Part shown: positions 17,609-28,567 of the stretch, one piece after another | Position numbering within the stretch: the stretch's first letter is position 1 | Layout: each line of letters begins with the position of its first letter | Source: Bacillota bacterium | GTDB taxonomy: Bacteria > Bacillota > Clostridia > Oscillospirales > Ruminococcaceae | Direction of reading: 5' to 3' | Assembly: GCA_029572815.1 (NCBI GenBank) | Contig: JAKPUQ010000059.1 | Location: 1 to 64,000, forward strand | DNA: 64,000 bases | Program-made: the position numbers and the translations under genes | Notes under the pieces: generated by a model | Databases searched by the model: none | Told to the model about the DNA's origin: nothing | What the model saw: the letters and a program-made list of their open reading frames with translations, nothing else

Positions 17609-18811
17609 ATGGGACTTTTTAAGAAGAAGAACAATCAGAAGGAAGAAGCAGCTTCAACAGCAGTAACTGATCCTAAGGAAGGCATGAAAATACTTATCCT
17701 TAATAAGCTCAATGAAAAGCTGAGCGGTACTCTTTACGATGACTGCGTTATTATGCCCAAGGGCTTTACCATCGATGTTCAGGTGGCAAGACTTGATGAC
17801 GTTGAGGGCGTAAAGGTGCTCCAGGTGGTATTCATCGTAAGACATGACGACTTCGATGAGCCTCTCATCGAGCCTGTTGATGCTCAGGGCAGAACTGAAG
17901 AGGACGTTGCTCAGATGGCTGTTGAGATCTTCCACGGCGGCGTATGGCATCCCCTTGATCAGAGCGTGACCAAGAAGAACGGTATCCATGTTCCTGTTGA
18001 CTTCCTCAGACAGCACTATGACTTCGATATGTACTGCCAGTCTGTTGTAAGAATAGGCGTAAAGGACAAGGAGCCCACAATGCTGGTAAACTTCATCAGG
18101 AACGAGATACCCAAGTATATCGGTTCAAAGAAGTACTACTGGCTCAGAATATACCTTGCAAAGTTCAAGGAGAAGGAGATCATCGAGGTCCGTCTCAACG
18201 GTTCTGTTCTTGTTGAGCTCCCTCAGTACTTCAAGGAGTACGTTGAAAAGGAGATGAATGCTACCGAGACCTTCGTTTCCGAGAAGCAGTATGCGATACT
18301 TGTTCAGCGTGAGGAGGATCAGTGTCCCTTCAAGAAGGAACTGGTAATGTCTGCTGCCAAGGAGACTATCCAGTCGATGACAAAGATCACATCAAGAGAA
18401 GAATATATTGAAATGTCCAAGAAGCTTGAGGAACTCACAGAGGGCAACAAGGATCTGGCAGCTGAGATAAGAGTATTTATCCCTGAGATCTTTGCAAAGC
18501 TCACTTTGGGCTACCGTGAGGGCGACAGCCTCTTCCTCCTTGAGGGTGAGGGTGAAGAACAGCAGAGCATTGAGTTCAAGAAGACTCAGCTCCGTTCGTA
18601 TTTCTACCTCCAGCAGGCTATCCTGGAATTCCTCAGCACAAGGCCTTCTCAGGAGGACGTTTCCCGTATAGTTACCAACAGCGTTGCATTCAGAGAGCTG
18701 AAGAAGGCTCTTGACACCGCTAAGGAGGAGAACAGAGAGCTCAAGCCTGAGGATCTCTACGTTCCCGGTACTTCCTACAAGATTGGCCATGAGGGCTACA
18801 GAGTCTGGTAA
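17609..18811 (+). CDS. Conserved hypothetical protein
   Basis: 400-aa ORF with good RBS (aaggagaatagaaaaATG); no family confidently recognised. Confidence 0.85.
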   Translation: MGLFKKKNNQKEEAASTAVTDPKEGMKILILNKLNEKLSGTLYDDCVIMPKGFTIDVQVARLDDVEGVKVLQVVFIVRHDDFDEPLIEPVDAQGRTEEDVAQMAVEIFHGGVWHPLDQSVTKKNGIHVPVDFLRQHYDFDMYCQSVVRIGVKDKEPTMLVNFIRNEIPKYIGSKKYYWLRIYLAKFKEKEIIEVRLNGSVLVELPQYFKEYVEKEMNATETFVSEKQYAILVQREEDQCPFKKELVMSAAKETIQSMTKITSREEYIEMSKKLEELTEGNKDLAAEIRVFIPEIFAKLTLGYREGDSLFLLEGEGEEQQSIEFKKTQLRSYFYLQQAILEFLSTRPSQEDVSRIVTNSVAFRELKKALDTAKEENRELKPEDLYVPGTSYKIGHEGYRVW

Positions 18812-18821
18812 GACCGTTTAC

Positions 18822-18852
18822 ACTTCCCCTGTACTGTGCAGGGGAAGTTTTT
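18822..18852 (+). terminator. Intrinsic terminator
   Basis: ACTTCCCCTG-tactg-TGCAGGGGAAGTTTTTT. Confidence 0.9.
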
Positions 18853-18874
18853 TGCGGAATATAGTAAAAAAAGC

Positions 18875-18903
18875 TTGACAAAGCTCTTTGTTTGTGATAA
18901 AAT
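18875..18903 (+). promoter_or_regulatory. rplU operon promoter
   Basis: TTGACA, 17-nt spacer, TAAAAT. Confidence 0.8.
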
Positions 18904-18906
18904 ATT

Positions 18907-18985
18907 ATTGCCGCTTGTAAACAGGCTTTAAAGTTGTGCCATCACACGCCTGTAACAGCGAGTTTATTGAAAAGGCAGGTGCCAC
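18907..18985 (+). promoter_or_regulatory. Ribosomal L21 mRNA leader (L21_leader-like)
   Basis: Position immediately upstream of rplU; complementary AACAGGC...GCCTGTAACA segments. Assignment mostly from context. Confidence 0.6.
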
Positions 18986-18988
18986 AAT

Positions 18989-19300
18989 ATGTACGCAGTT
19001 ATTGAAACCGGCGGAAAGCAGTATCAGGTTAATGAGGGAGATATCATCTTCATCGAGAAGCTTGCAGCAGAGGCTGATGAGACAGTTACTTTCGATAAGG
19101 TAGTTGCTCTCGGAGCAGACGATGGTCTTAAGATCGGTACACCCTATGTTGACGGTGCAGCAGTAAGCGCTAAGGTTCTGAAGAACGGCAAGGCTAAGAA
19201 GATCGCTGTTTTCACTTACAAGCCCAAGAAGGGTGAGAAGAAGAAGCAGGGTCACAGACAGCCTTACACTCAGGTGAAGATCGAAGCTATCAAGGCTTGA
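18989..19300 (+). CDS. rplU: 50S ribosomal protein L21
   Basis: [25 protein letters not shown]. Confidence 0.98.
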   Translation: MYAVIETGGKQYQVNEGDIIFIEKLAAEADETVTFDKVVALGADDGLKIGTPYVDGAAVSAKVLKNGKAKKIAVFTYKPKKGEKKKQGHRQPYTQVKIEAIKA

Positions 19301-19614
19301 TCATGATCCGCGCAGAATTTTATGAAAAGCAGGGGCTCCTGACAGGCTTTAAGTTCAGCGGTCATTCGGGTTATGCCGAGGCCGGCGAGGACGTAGCCTG
19401 TGCGGCTGTTTCCTCAGCTGTACAGCTTACCGCAAATATCCTCGGAGAATTCGGCCTACAGCCGAAGATCACAGTGGGTGACAATGTCATCGAATGTATC
19501 TGCGAGGACGGCGGAGAGATACCGCCAAGACTGCTGAATGTTTTGAAACAGCATTTTGAGGCTATACTGGATGAGTTCCCTAACACGATCAAAATCATTA
19601 TTTCGGAGGTGTAA
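19297..19614 (+). CDS. prp: Ribosomal-processing cysteine protease Prp
   Basis: [27 protein letters not shown], between rplU and rpmA. Confidence 0.95.
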   Translation: MIMIRAEFYEKQGLLTGFKFSGHSGYAEAGEDVACAAVSSAVQLTANILGEFGLQPKITVGDNVIECICEDGGEIPPRLLNVLKQHFEAILDEFPNTIKIIISEV

Positions 19615-19616
19615 GT

Positions 19617-19901
19617 ATGTTAAAGATCAGTATGCAGTTCTTCGCTCATAAGAAGGGTGTTGGTTCTACTAAGAACGGACGTGACTCTGAGGCTAAGAGA
19701 CTCGGTGTCAAGAGAGCAGACGGTCAGTTCGTTAAGGCAGGCAACATTCTCGTTCGTCAGAGAGGTACACATATCCATCCCGGTAACGGTGTTGGTATCG
19801 GTTCAGATGATACATTATTCGCTACAGTAAGCGGTAAGGTAAAGTTTGAGCGTTTCGGCCGTGACCGTAAGAAGGTTTCTGTTTACGAGATTGAGCAGTA
19901 A
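19617..19901 (+). CDS. rpmA: 50S ribosomal protein L27 with Prp-cleavable N-terminal extension
   Basis: [37 protein letters not shown]. Confidence 0.98.
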   Translation: MLKISMQFFAHKKGVGSTKNGRDSEAKRLGVKRADGQFVKAGNILVRQRGTHIHPGNGVGIGSDDTLFATVSGKVKFERFGRDRKKVSVYEIEQ

Positions 19902-19917
19902 CAGCCATAACGTGACA

Positions 19918-19947
19918 ATAAAACCCGAGCATTAGCTTGGGTTTTTT
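19918..19947 (+). terminator. Intrinsic terminator
   Basis: AAACCCGAGC-attA-GCTTGGGTTTTTT. Confidence 0.8.
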
Positions 19948-19953
19948 CTTTAG

Positions 19954-21246
<1,293 letters not shown>

Positions 21247-21247
21247 T

Positions 21248-21670
21248 ATGAGCAGAGAAAAACTTACAGAGCGTGAAGCTAATTCATACAGTCCGCTGAC
21301 ACTGGCTTTTCTGGGTGACAGCGTATATGATACACTGGTGAGAGAGTATCTTCTCCGCAGGGCTAATATGCCTGTGGCGAAGCTTCATTCCGCAAAGATC
21401 AGACTGGTCTGTGCGGAGTTCCAGTCAAAAGCCTACGACCTCGTTGCAGAGCAGCTTTCGGAGCATGAGCTTGCGGTCTTAAAAAGGGGACGCAATGCTA
21501 CGGGCAATACTGTTCCGAAGCACGCAGACGCTGCGGAGTACCGCCGCGCAACTGCGCTTGAGTGCCTGTTCGGATACCTTTATCTGACAGGCGGAAACGA
21601 GCGTATCAGCGAGCTGTTTGAACTTATCATAAATTCAGATCTTAAAGAAAATGAACAGATAGGAGTGTAA
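21248..21670 (+). CDS. mrnC: Mini-ribonuclease III
   Basis: LTLAFLGDSVYDTLVREYLLRRANMPVAKLH...GRNATGNTVPKHADAAEYRRATALECLFGYLYLTG. Confidence 0.93.
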   Translation: MSREKLTEREANSYSPLTLAFLGDSVYDTLVREYLLRRANMPVAKLHSAKIRLVCAEFQSKAYDLVAEQLSEHELAVLKRGRNATGNTVPKHADAAEYRRATALECLFGYLYLTGGNERISELFELIINSDLKENEQIGV

Positions 21671-21674
21671 AACT

Positions 21675-22409
21675 ATGTCAGGTCATTCAAAATGGAATAA
21701 TATCAAGCGTAAAAAGGAAGCGACCGATGCTGCAAAGGGCAAGATCTTTACAAAGATCGGCCGTGAGATCACAGTTGTTGTTAAGGAAGGCGGTCCCGAC
21801 CCCAACAACAATGCTAAGCTTCGTGACCTTATCGCAAAGGCAAAGTCAAACAACGTGCCTAACGACAATATCGATCGTATCATCAAGAAGGCAGCAGGCG
21901 ACGGCGACAAGAACAACTACGAGAACATCACATATGAGGGATATGGTCCTAACGGCGTTGCTGTTATCGTAGAGTGCCTTACAGACAACAGAAACAGAAC
22001 AGCAGGCGAGGTTCGTCACTATTTCGATAAGTTCGGCGGAAATCTCGGTACTATCGGCTGCGTGTCCTTCATGTTCACCAACAAGGGTATCGTTATCCTC
22101 GAGAACACAGGCCTCGATGAGGACAAGGTAATGGACGATGTATTTGAGTGCGGCGGAGATGATTTCGACATCAACGAGGAGACTGTTGAGATCGAGTGTG
22201 CTCCCGAGAATGTAGGTGCAGTTCGTGAGGCTCTTACAGCAAAGGGCTACAACGTACTTTCAGCTGAGGCTGAAATGATCCCTGCAAACTATACAACTCT
22301 TACAGACGAGGATCATATCAAGAAGATGAACCTTCTTCTTGAGCACCTTGAGGAGAACGATGACGTTCAGAACGTATACCACAACTGGGAGATGCCCGAG
22401 GAAGAATAA
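21675..22409 (+). CDS. YebC/PmpR family regulator / translation factor
   Basis: MSGHSKWNNIKRKKEATDAAKGKIFTKIGREI. Confidence 0.97.
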   Translation: MSGHSKWNNIKRKKEATDAAKGKIFTKIGREITVVVKEGGPDPNNNAKLRDLIAKAKSNNVPNDNIDRIIKKAAGDGDKNNYENITYEGYGPNGVAVIVECLTDNRNRTAGEVRHYFDKFGGNLGTIGCVSFMFTNKGIVILENTGLDEDKVMDDVFECGGDDFDINEETVEIECAPENVGAVREALTAKGYNVLSAEAEMIPANYTTLTDEDHIKKMNLLLEHLEENDDVQNVYHNWEMPEEE

Positions 22410-22457
22410 TTACCTGGGGCAGCTCTGCTGCCCCCCTCTATTACAGCGAACAGGAGC

Positions 22458-22964
22458 TTGTATATGACTATTACCATAAAGAAGATCGGTAGCGATACCG
22501 AACTCAAGGAGACAGCGCAGCTGGCGGACATTATATGGCACGAGTGCTTCACCGGTATTATCAGTGAAGGACAGATCGACTATATGGTCGGAAAATTTCA
22601 GTCATACAAGGCTATGACTAAGCAGCTCATCGATCAGGACTACAGCTACTTTGCGGTTCGTGATGACGGAGAGCTTTGCGGTTATATCGGCATGAAGCCT
22701 GAAAAAGATCACCGCTTTTTCCTCAGCAAGCTTTATCTGCGCAAGGATAAGCGGGGAAGGGGGATCGCTTCGCAGATGCTGGAAAAGGTATTTGATGAAG
22801 CGAGAGACTGCGGCAAGACTCATGTCTATCTCACAGTAAACAAGCATAACGTTCACGCAATAGACGTATATAAGAAGACGGGCTTTACAATAACCGATGA
22901 GGTGGTCACCGATATCGGAGAAGGCTACGTTATGGACGACTACATAATGACATATGAGCTTTAA
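22458..22964 (+). CDS. GNAT family N-acetyltransferase
   Basis: LSKLYLRKDKRGRGIASQMLEKVFDEA; NKHNVHAIDVYKKTGFTI. Confidence 0.92.
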   Translation: MYMTITIKKIGSDTELKETAQLADIIWHECFTGIISEGQIDYMVGKFQSYKAMTKQLIDQDYSYFAVRDDGELCGYIGMKPEKDHRFFLSKLYLRKDKRGRGIASQMLEKVFDEARDCGKTHVYLTVNKHNVHAIDVYKKTGFTITDEVVTDIGEGYVMDDYIMTYEL

Positions 22965-22993
22965 AAATGTTTTAAAGCACTAACAGTTATATA

Positions 22994-23022
22994 TTGACTT
23001 GCTTCCCTATATAATGTATAAT
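22994..23022 (+). promoter_or_regulatory. Promoter of the mntP transcript
   Basis: TTGACT, 17-nt spacer, TATAAT. Confidence 0.8.
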
Positions 23023-23032
23023 AAGCTATGTT

Positions 23033-23187
23033 ATATGAGGGAGTAGTTAACACACATTAGTGTGCGGCAAGCCGACATACTGGCGCAATGAGCGCCCGGT
23101 TTTGCCTTAAATAATGAGACTCATGTACGGCTTTATCGCTGTACCTGAGCAGGATTTCGGGTACGCAGGTATCCGAATTTTTTTGAG
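23033..23187 (+). promoter_or_regulatory. yybP-ykoY manganese riboswitch with expression-platform terminator
   Basis: GGGAGTAG, GCGCCCGG and AATGAGACTCATGTA conserved segments; terminator TCGGGTAC-gcag-GTATCCGA then TTTTTTT; upstream of mntP. Confidence 0.85.
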
Positions 23188-23197
23188 AGGACTTTGT

Positions 23198-23766
23198 ATG
23201 GGAATAACGGAATTACTGCTCATATCTCTTGGACTTGCTATGGACGCCTTTTCCGTGTCTGTATGTAAGGGGCTGAGCATGAAAAAGCTCAACCTGAAGG
23301 GCGGAGTGATAACAGCCCTGTTCTTTGGCGTATTTCAGGCGCTGATGCCAATGATAGGCTATTTCTTGGGAAGCCGTTTCGCAGACTTTATAAGCTCATT
23401 CAGTCATTGGGTCTCTTTCGGACTGCTGGCGGTCATTGGCGGCAAAATGATGATAGAGGCAGTCAGAGGCGGTGATGAGGAGGAGAGCGGCAAGGAGTAC
23501 AGCCTTGATATCAAGGAGCTGTTCCTGCTGGCTGTCGCAACAAGTATAGATGCTCTGGCGGTGGGGATAGTTTTTGCTGCGGAAAAAACCCTGTTTTCTC
23601 ATCGGTCACTGTCATAGGTGTTGTTACATTTTTGCTTTCCCTCATTGGTGTTTACATCGGACACCGCTTCGGCAGCAAATACGAGAAAAAGGCCGAGCTT
23701 GCAGGCGGTGCAGTGCTGGTGCTCATAGGAGCAAAGCTGCTCCTTGAGGGGCTTGGCGTTATATAA
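23198..23766 (+). pseudogene. mntP: Manganese efflux pump MntP, single-base frameshift
   Basis: MGITELLLISLGLAMDAFSVSVCKGL...TSIDALAVGIVFAAEK then shift; adding one A to the A6 run gives EKNPVFSSVTVIGVVTFLLSLIGVYIGHRFGSKYEKKAELAGGAVLVLIGAKLLLEGLGVI*. Confidence 0.85.
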
Positions 23767-23770
23767 ACAG

Positions 23771-23805
23771 AAAACCGAGGGCTTATGTATTCACCCTCGG
23801 TAAAC
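23771..23805. terminator. Bidirectional hairpin terminator
   Basis: ACCGAGGG-cttatgtattca-CCCTCGGT. Confidence 0.65.
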
Positions 23806-23837
23806 TTACGTTTTGTGAGACTGCTTAGCAGTCTTTT

Positions 23838-25295
23838 TTATTTTTCGGCGGGAACAAGAGTTGTGATCTTCTTGAGAAGGAACTCCTGTATCATAAGTGC
23901 GTCGCCAGAAGTGATGCCCTCAATTTCCTTATCAACATCGCCGTTGTTTGCGCCCTCACGTGTGAGGTGCTTGGGTTCGCTGCCCTCTACGCCGTACTTA
24001 TCGGGATTTGCGATAGACTGCATAAGAAGGATAGCATCAGCAAGCTCGACGCTTCCGTCGCAGTTTGAGTCACCGTAATTAATGCCGCTAACAGGTGCTG
24101 AGGTAGTAGTTGTTGTCTCGGAAGGAGCAGATGTGGTAGTTGTCTCAGTCACTGTTGTAGTAGTGGTCTCAGTCACAGTGGTTGTTGTAGTGGTTACAGG
24201 ATCTGTGACTGTTGTTGTGGTGACATCAGAACCTGCCTCATTCCAGATCGCTGTAAATCTGATACCGAGTCCGGGAGCGGCACCCTTGATAGTGTATTCC
24301 TCACCGGCCTGTACTATATCGTCACCGTTCTGCCAGCCGCCGAATGTAAAGCCTTCCTTTGTGATGGGGCATTCGGGAGCAGTGATAGCTGTACCTGTAT
24401 ATCCTGGTACCTTTACATTATTTTTGTCTGCCGAGAAAACGACAACGTATCTTAAAGGTGACCAGTTGGGTTCAATAAGGACGTCACTGGAAGGCATTAC
24501 AAAGACAGCATTGGGCTCATAGTCCTTGCCGTCTGTAATGCAGTGCCAGCTTTTGATCTCATAACCGATCCTTGAGAAACGGTCAGCTGACTGAAGGGAA
24601 GTGGGGAATGATTCTGCCAGTTCATACTCCTGGAATGTAGCGCCGATTATACCCTCAAAGTCGCCTGCGGAGTATTTGATCTTGTAGATCTTCTTGAGAT
24701 TCGGACGGAGGATTATGTCCTCGTCGCCGACAAGAATATATGTATTTACCTCGAATTCGTGAACACCATCGGTCCAGCCCTTCTGATCATAGCCCTCCTG
24801 TTTGAATTTCCATGAGGGGATCAGTATATATCTGCCCTTGAGGGCGTTCTGTGCGGGGACGTACTTTTCGGATTCCTTATCGATCTCGCTGTTCTTTTCG
24901 ACTCTGAAAATGACCTTGTGGAAGTTTTCGTCCTCCTCATCGATCCATACAGGATGAAGGTCAACGTTTTTTGTGTCCACTGTCAAAACGGTACCACCGG
25001 GGTATGCAACGATATCATCAGCAGACCAACAGCTGAAGATATAACCCTCACGCTCGGGAACAACATTTGTAATGTATACGGAAGAATTGGGATCTGTCTC
25101 AATATCCTCGATTGACTGAGGATTTCCGTCCTTGTCATCGGGGATAGTGATTCCTTCGCCGCTGAGATCATAATGTACTATGCATTTGTCAGGTGTTACC
25201 TCATCTGCTACTGCGCTGAAGCTCACATTAAAGGAACAGAGCGCCATCACAGCCGAAGCCATGACAGAGGTAACGTTTTTTAAAAATGGTTTCAT
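23838..25295 (-). CDS. Secreted InlB B-repeat-like protein, Thr-rich linker, C-terminal dockerin
   Basis: RBS gggagggcttATG at 25295; repeats such as REGYIFSCWSADDIVAYPGGTVLTV and KEGFTFGGWQNGDDIVQAGEEYTI; TTTTTVTETTTTT linker; NYGDSNCDGSVELADAILLMQSI dockerin. Confidence 0.85.
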   Translation of the reverse strand: MKPFLKNVTSVMASAVMALCSFNVSFSAVADEVTPDKCIVHYDLSGEGITIPDDKDGNPQSIEDIETDPNSSVYITNVVPEREGYIFSCWSADDIVAYPGGTVLTVDTKNVDLHPVWIDEEDENFHKVIFRVEKNSEIDKESEKYVPAQNALKGRYILIPSWKFKQEGYDQKGWTDGVHEFEVNTYILVGDEDIILRPNLKKIYKIKYSAGDFEGIIGATFQEYELAESFPTSLQSADRFSRIGYEIKSWHCITDGKDYEPNAVFVMPSSDVLIEPNWSPLRYVVVFSADKNNVKVPGYTGTAITAPECPITKEGFTFGGWQNGDDIVQAGEEYTIKGAAPGLGIRFTAIWNEAGSDVTTTTVTDPVTTTTTTVTETTTTTVTETTTTSAPSETTTTTSAPVSGINYGDSNCDGSVELADAILLMQSIANPDKYGVEGSEPKHLTREGANNGDVDKEIEGITSGDALMIQEFLLKKITTLVPAEK

Positions 25296-25346
25296 AAGCC
25301 CTCCCATCCGATGCAGTTGCATCGCTCAGTATCCGATATGGGGATA

Positions 25347-25523
25347 CTATCTGAATGAATTAGTATTTGGATCATAAACATATCCGATGCCGCTCAGTTT
25401 GCTGCTGATCTCCTCCTCGGGGATACACAGGCTCTTGCAGAGCTCTTCAAAAGAAGGATACTCATCACGGAGAAGAGTATTGATATAGCTGAGTAAAATA
25501 ACGGGGTCATTTGGTAAATTCAT
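25347..25523 (-). CDS. DUF4250-type small protein
   Basis: MNLPNDPVILLSYINTLLRDEYPSFEELCKSLCIPEEEISSKLSGIGYVYDPNTNSFR. Confidence 0.8.
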   Translation of the reverse strand: MNLPNDPVILLSYINTLLRDEYPSFEELCKSLCIPEEEISSKLSGIGYVYDPNTNSFR

Positions 25524-26088
25524 AAAATTCTCCTTTTCCAATATGAAGTCAGACAGCACTTGGAATGCAGTGCAGGACATTCCGAAGGCGAGCGGAAAAG
25601 CGTATTACTGCGCTTATTTATATGCTCTAAAATTAATATACAATACGAAATCTCTTTTGTCAATAAATTTTGAAAAATCAGAAATGAGAATTTTCGGTTA
25701 ATATGTATGTTGTTTTAATATGTTTTATGAAGGGGATAAAATACAACAAAATATGCGTGATAAGTAACGGTTTTATAGCACAAAAGACAGTGGGCAGCAC
25801 AAAAAATAATTGGAAATAAAAATACTATATTAACACTATGTACAAACATTGACAGAAGTCAAATTTAGCCCTGCTCGTTACAAAATATAGGCGGAAATTC
25901 AGAACATTGACACTTGTAAATGTTATATGATACTAACATCGCAGTTTTCGACATTATTGTATAAAATGCACAGTAATCATGTGACGAATTAGGCTAAATT
26001 GGAGATGGAAATTTTCTTTTATATATGGTATAATAACTAAGATATGTGAGATGTGATATATTGTCTCATTTTATTTTTGTACATGACA

Positions 26089-26106
26089 TTGTTACATTTT
26101 TCACAG
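26089..26106. promoter_or_regulatory. Candidate Rex operator upstream of hydC
   Basis: TTGTTACATTTTTCACAG, about 16/18 to a TTGTKAANNNNTTMACAA-type palindrome. Confidence 0.45.
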
Positions 26107-26128
26107 CTAAAACAAGGAGGTCCATTAA

Positions 26129-26623
26129 ATGAATTCAGCTAAATCAACTGTTCCCTTCAAGGGTACTCCCGAGCAGGAAGCTGAGCTTCTCAAGGTCATC
26201 GCAGAAAAGAAGGACGATAAGGGTTCTCTTATGCCGATACTCCAGAAGGCTCAGGAGATCTACGGCTACCTTCCAATCGAGGTACAGGCTCTCATTTCCG
26301 ACAACACAGGCATTCCGCTTGAAAAGATCTACGGCGTTGTTACCTTCTACGCTCAGTTCTCACTCTATCCCAAGGGAGAGTACTCGATCTCAGTCTGTCT
26401 CGGTACAGCTTGCTATGTAAAGGGTTCCGGAGATATCTACAATAAGCTCCAGGAAAAGCTTGGAATCGGCGGTGGCGAATGCACTCCCGACGGTAAGTTC
26501 TCTCTTGATGCTTGCCGCTGCATAGGCGCCTGCGGTCTTGCACCAGTTCTTACAGTCAATGAGGATGTTTACGGCCGTCTCACTGTTGACGACGTTGACA
26601 AGATCATTGCAAAATACGCTTAA
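26129..26623 (+). CDS. hydC: NADH-dependent [FeFe]-hydrogenase gamma subunit (NuoE-like)
   Basis: QEIYGYLPIEVQALISDNTGIPLEKIYGVVTFYAQF; 2Fe-2S CLGTACYVKGS...CRCIGACGLAPV. Confidence 0.93.
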   Translation: MNSAKSTVPFKGTPEQEAELLKVIAEKKDDKGSLMPILQKAQEIYGYLPIEVQALISDNTGIPLEKIYGVVTFYAQFSLYPKGEYSISVCLGTACYVKGSGDIYNKLQEKLGIGGGECTPDGKFSLDACRCIGACGLAPVLTVNEDVYGRLTVDDVDKIIAKYA

Positions 26624-26654
26624 TTCCAAACATTACCATTTAGGAGGTTAACTT

Positions 26655-28553
26655 ATGAAGACTCTTGAAGAACTCAAGGTTGTCAGAGACAGCATGGTGG
26701 GCGAGGTAGCTCTCAGAACACATGGCAATGCTTCTTCAAAATATGAAAGACACGTCCTTGTCTGCGGCGGTACAGGATGTACCTCTTCGGGCTCACCCAA
26801 GATCATTGAGGAGCTTGAGAAGGAATTCGCAGAAAAGGGACTTACAGATAAGGTAAAGATCGTTAAGACCGGCTGCTTCGGACTTTGTGAGCGCGGTCCT
26901 ATCATGATCGTATATCCAGAGGGCTCATTCTACTCACGTGTTAAGGTAGATGAGATCCCCCGCATCGTTGATGAGCACCTCATCGGCGGCAACCCTGTTA
27001 AGGAGTTTCTCTATGAAGAGACTGTTGCCGGCGACGAGATCAAGTCTCTCGACGATACATCATTCTACAAAAAGCAGCACCGTGTTGCTCTCAGAAACTG
27101 CGGTGTTATCAATCCTGAGGACATCAATGAGTACATAGGCCGTGACGGTTATCAGGCTCTGGGCAAGGTCCTCACAACTATGACTCCTGAGGACGTTATC
27201 CAGACTATCCTCGATTCAGGTCTCCGCGGACGTGGAGGCGGCGGCTTCCCCACAGGTATGAAGTGGAAGCTTGCAAGAAACATCGTTCCCAACGCTGACC
27301 AGAAGTACGTTTGCTGTAACGCCGACGAGGGCGACCCGGGTGCATTCATGGACCGTTCAGTACTCGAGGGCGATCCTCACGTTGTACTTGAGGCTATGTC
27401 CATTGCGGGTTACGCTATCGGCGCAACACAGGGTTATATCTACGTTCGTGCTGAGTATCCTATCGCTGTTGAGCGTCTTAATATCGCTATCAAGCAGGCT
27501 CGTGAGAACGGTATGCTCGGTAAGAACATCTTCGGAACAGATTTCTGCTTCGATATCGACCTCCGTCTCGGTGCAGGCGCTTTCGTCTGCGGTGAGGAGA
27601 CAGCTCTTATGACATCTATCGAGGGCAACCGCGGTGAGCCCCGTCCGAGACCTCCTTTCCCTGCTGAAAAGGGTCTCTTCCAGAAGCCTACTATCCTCAA
27701 CAATGTTGAGACATATGCTAATATTCCTCAGATCATCCTCAACGGTGCTGACTGGTTCGCATCAATGGGTACCGAGAAGTCAAAGGGTACCAAGGTATTC
27801 GCTCTCGGCGGAAAGATCAAGAACACAGGTCTCGTTGAAGTTCCTATGGGTACAACTCTCCGCGAAGTTATCGAAGAGATCGGCGGCGGTATCCCCAACG
27901 GAAAGAAGTTCAAGGCTGCTCAGACAGGTGGTCCTTCAGGCGGATGTATCGATCCTTCAAACTTCGATATCCCGATCGACTACGATAACCTCATCGGTAT
28001 CGGTTCAATGATGGGTTCAGGCGGACTTATCGTTATGGACGAGGACAACTGTATGGTCGACATCGCTAAGTTCTTCCTCGAGTTCACTGTTGATGAGTCA
28101 TGCGGTAAGTGTACACCCTGCCGTATCGGTACTAAGAGAATGTGGGAGATCCTTGACAAGATCACAAAGGGCAAGGGAACTCTCGAGGACCTCGACAAGC
28201 TGGAAGAGCTGGCTTACCACATCAAGGCTAACTCTCTTTGCGGTCTTGGACAGACAGCTCCTAACCCTGTTCTCTCCACACTCAGATGCTTCCGTGATGA
28301 GTACATCGCTCACGTTGTTGACAAGAAGTGTCCTGCAGGCGTATGTAAGGACCTCCTCAGCTTCGAGATCGAAAAGGACAAGTGTATCGGCTGCGGTATG
28401 TGTGCTAAGCAGTGTCCTGCATCCGCTATCACAAGAACTGACTATATCGCTCCCGGCAAGAAGCTTGCTGCAATGGAGATCGATAAGAGCAAGTGCGTAA
28501 AGTGCGGCGCTTGTATCGCAACATGTAAGTTCAAGGCAATCATCAAGAAGTAA
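26655..28553 (+). CDS. hydB: NADH-dependent [FeFe]-hydrogenase beta subunit (NuoF-like with C-terminal 2[4Fe-4S])
   Basis: GLRGRGGGGFPTGMKWKLAR; SCGKCTPCRIGTKRMWEIL; CIGCGMCAKQCP...CVKCGACIATCKF. Confidence 0.95.
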   Translation: MKTLEELKVVRDSMVGEVALRTHGNASSKYERHVLVCGGTGCTSSGSPKIIEELEKEFAEKGLTDKVKIVKTGCFGLCERGPIMIVYPEGSFYSRVKVDEIPRIVDEHLIGGNPVKEFLYEETVAGDEIKSLDDTSFYKKQHRVALRNCGVINPEDINEYIGRDGYQALGKVLTTMTPEDVIQTILDSGLRGRGGGGFPTGMKWKLARNIVPNADQKYVCCNADEGDPGAFMDRSVLEGDPHVVLEAMSIAGYAIGATQGYIYVRAEYPIAVERLNIAIKQARENGMLGKNIFGTDFCFDIDLRLGAGAFVCGEETALMTSIEGNRGEPRPRPPFPAEKGLFQKPTILNNVETYANIPQIILNGADWFASMGTEKSKGTKVFALGGKIKNTGLVEVPMGTTLREVIEEIGGGIPNGKKFKAAQTGGPSGGCIDPSNFDIPIDYDNLIGIGSMMGSGGLIVMDEDNCMVDIAKFFLEFTVDESCGKCTPCRIGTKRMWEILDKITKGKGTLEDLDKLEELAYHIKANSLCGLGQTAPNPVLSTLRCFRDEYIAHVVDKKCPAGVCKDLLSFEIEKDKCIGCGMCAKQCPASAITRTDYIAPGKKLAAMEIDKSKCVKCGACIATCKFKAIIKK

Positions 28554-28567
28554 GCGGAGGAATAGTA

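Noticed and set aside
24082-24522. Val-rich plus-strand ORF (VVVVVSVTVVVVV)
   Set aside because: Antisense translation of the Thr-rich linker of the minus-strand dockerin protein.
26655-28553. NuoEF-like genes as part of respiratory complex I
   Set aside because: Directly followed by an [FeFe]-hydrogenase catalytic subunit and lacking other nuo genes; better explained as HydCB.
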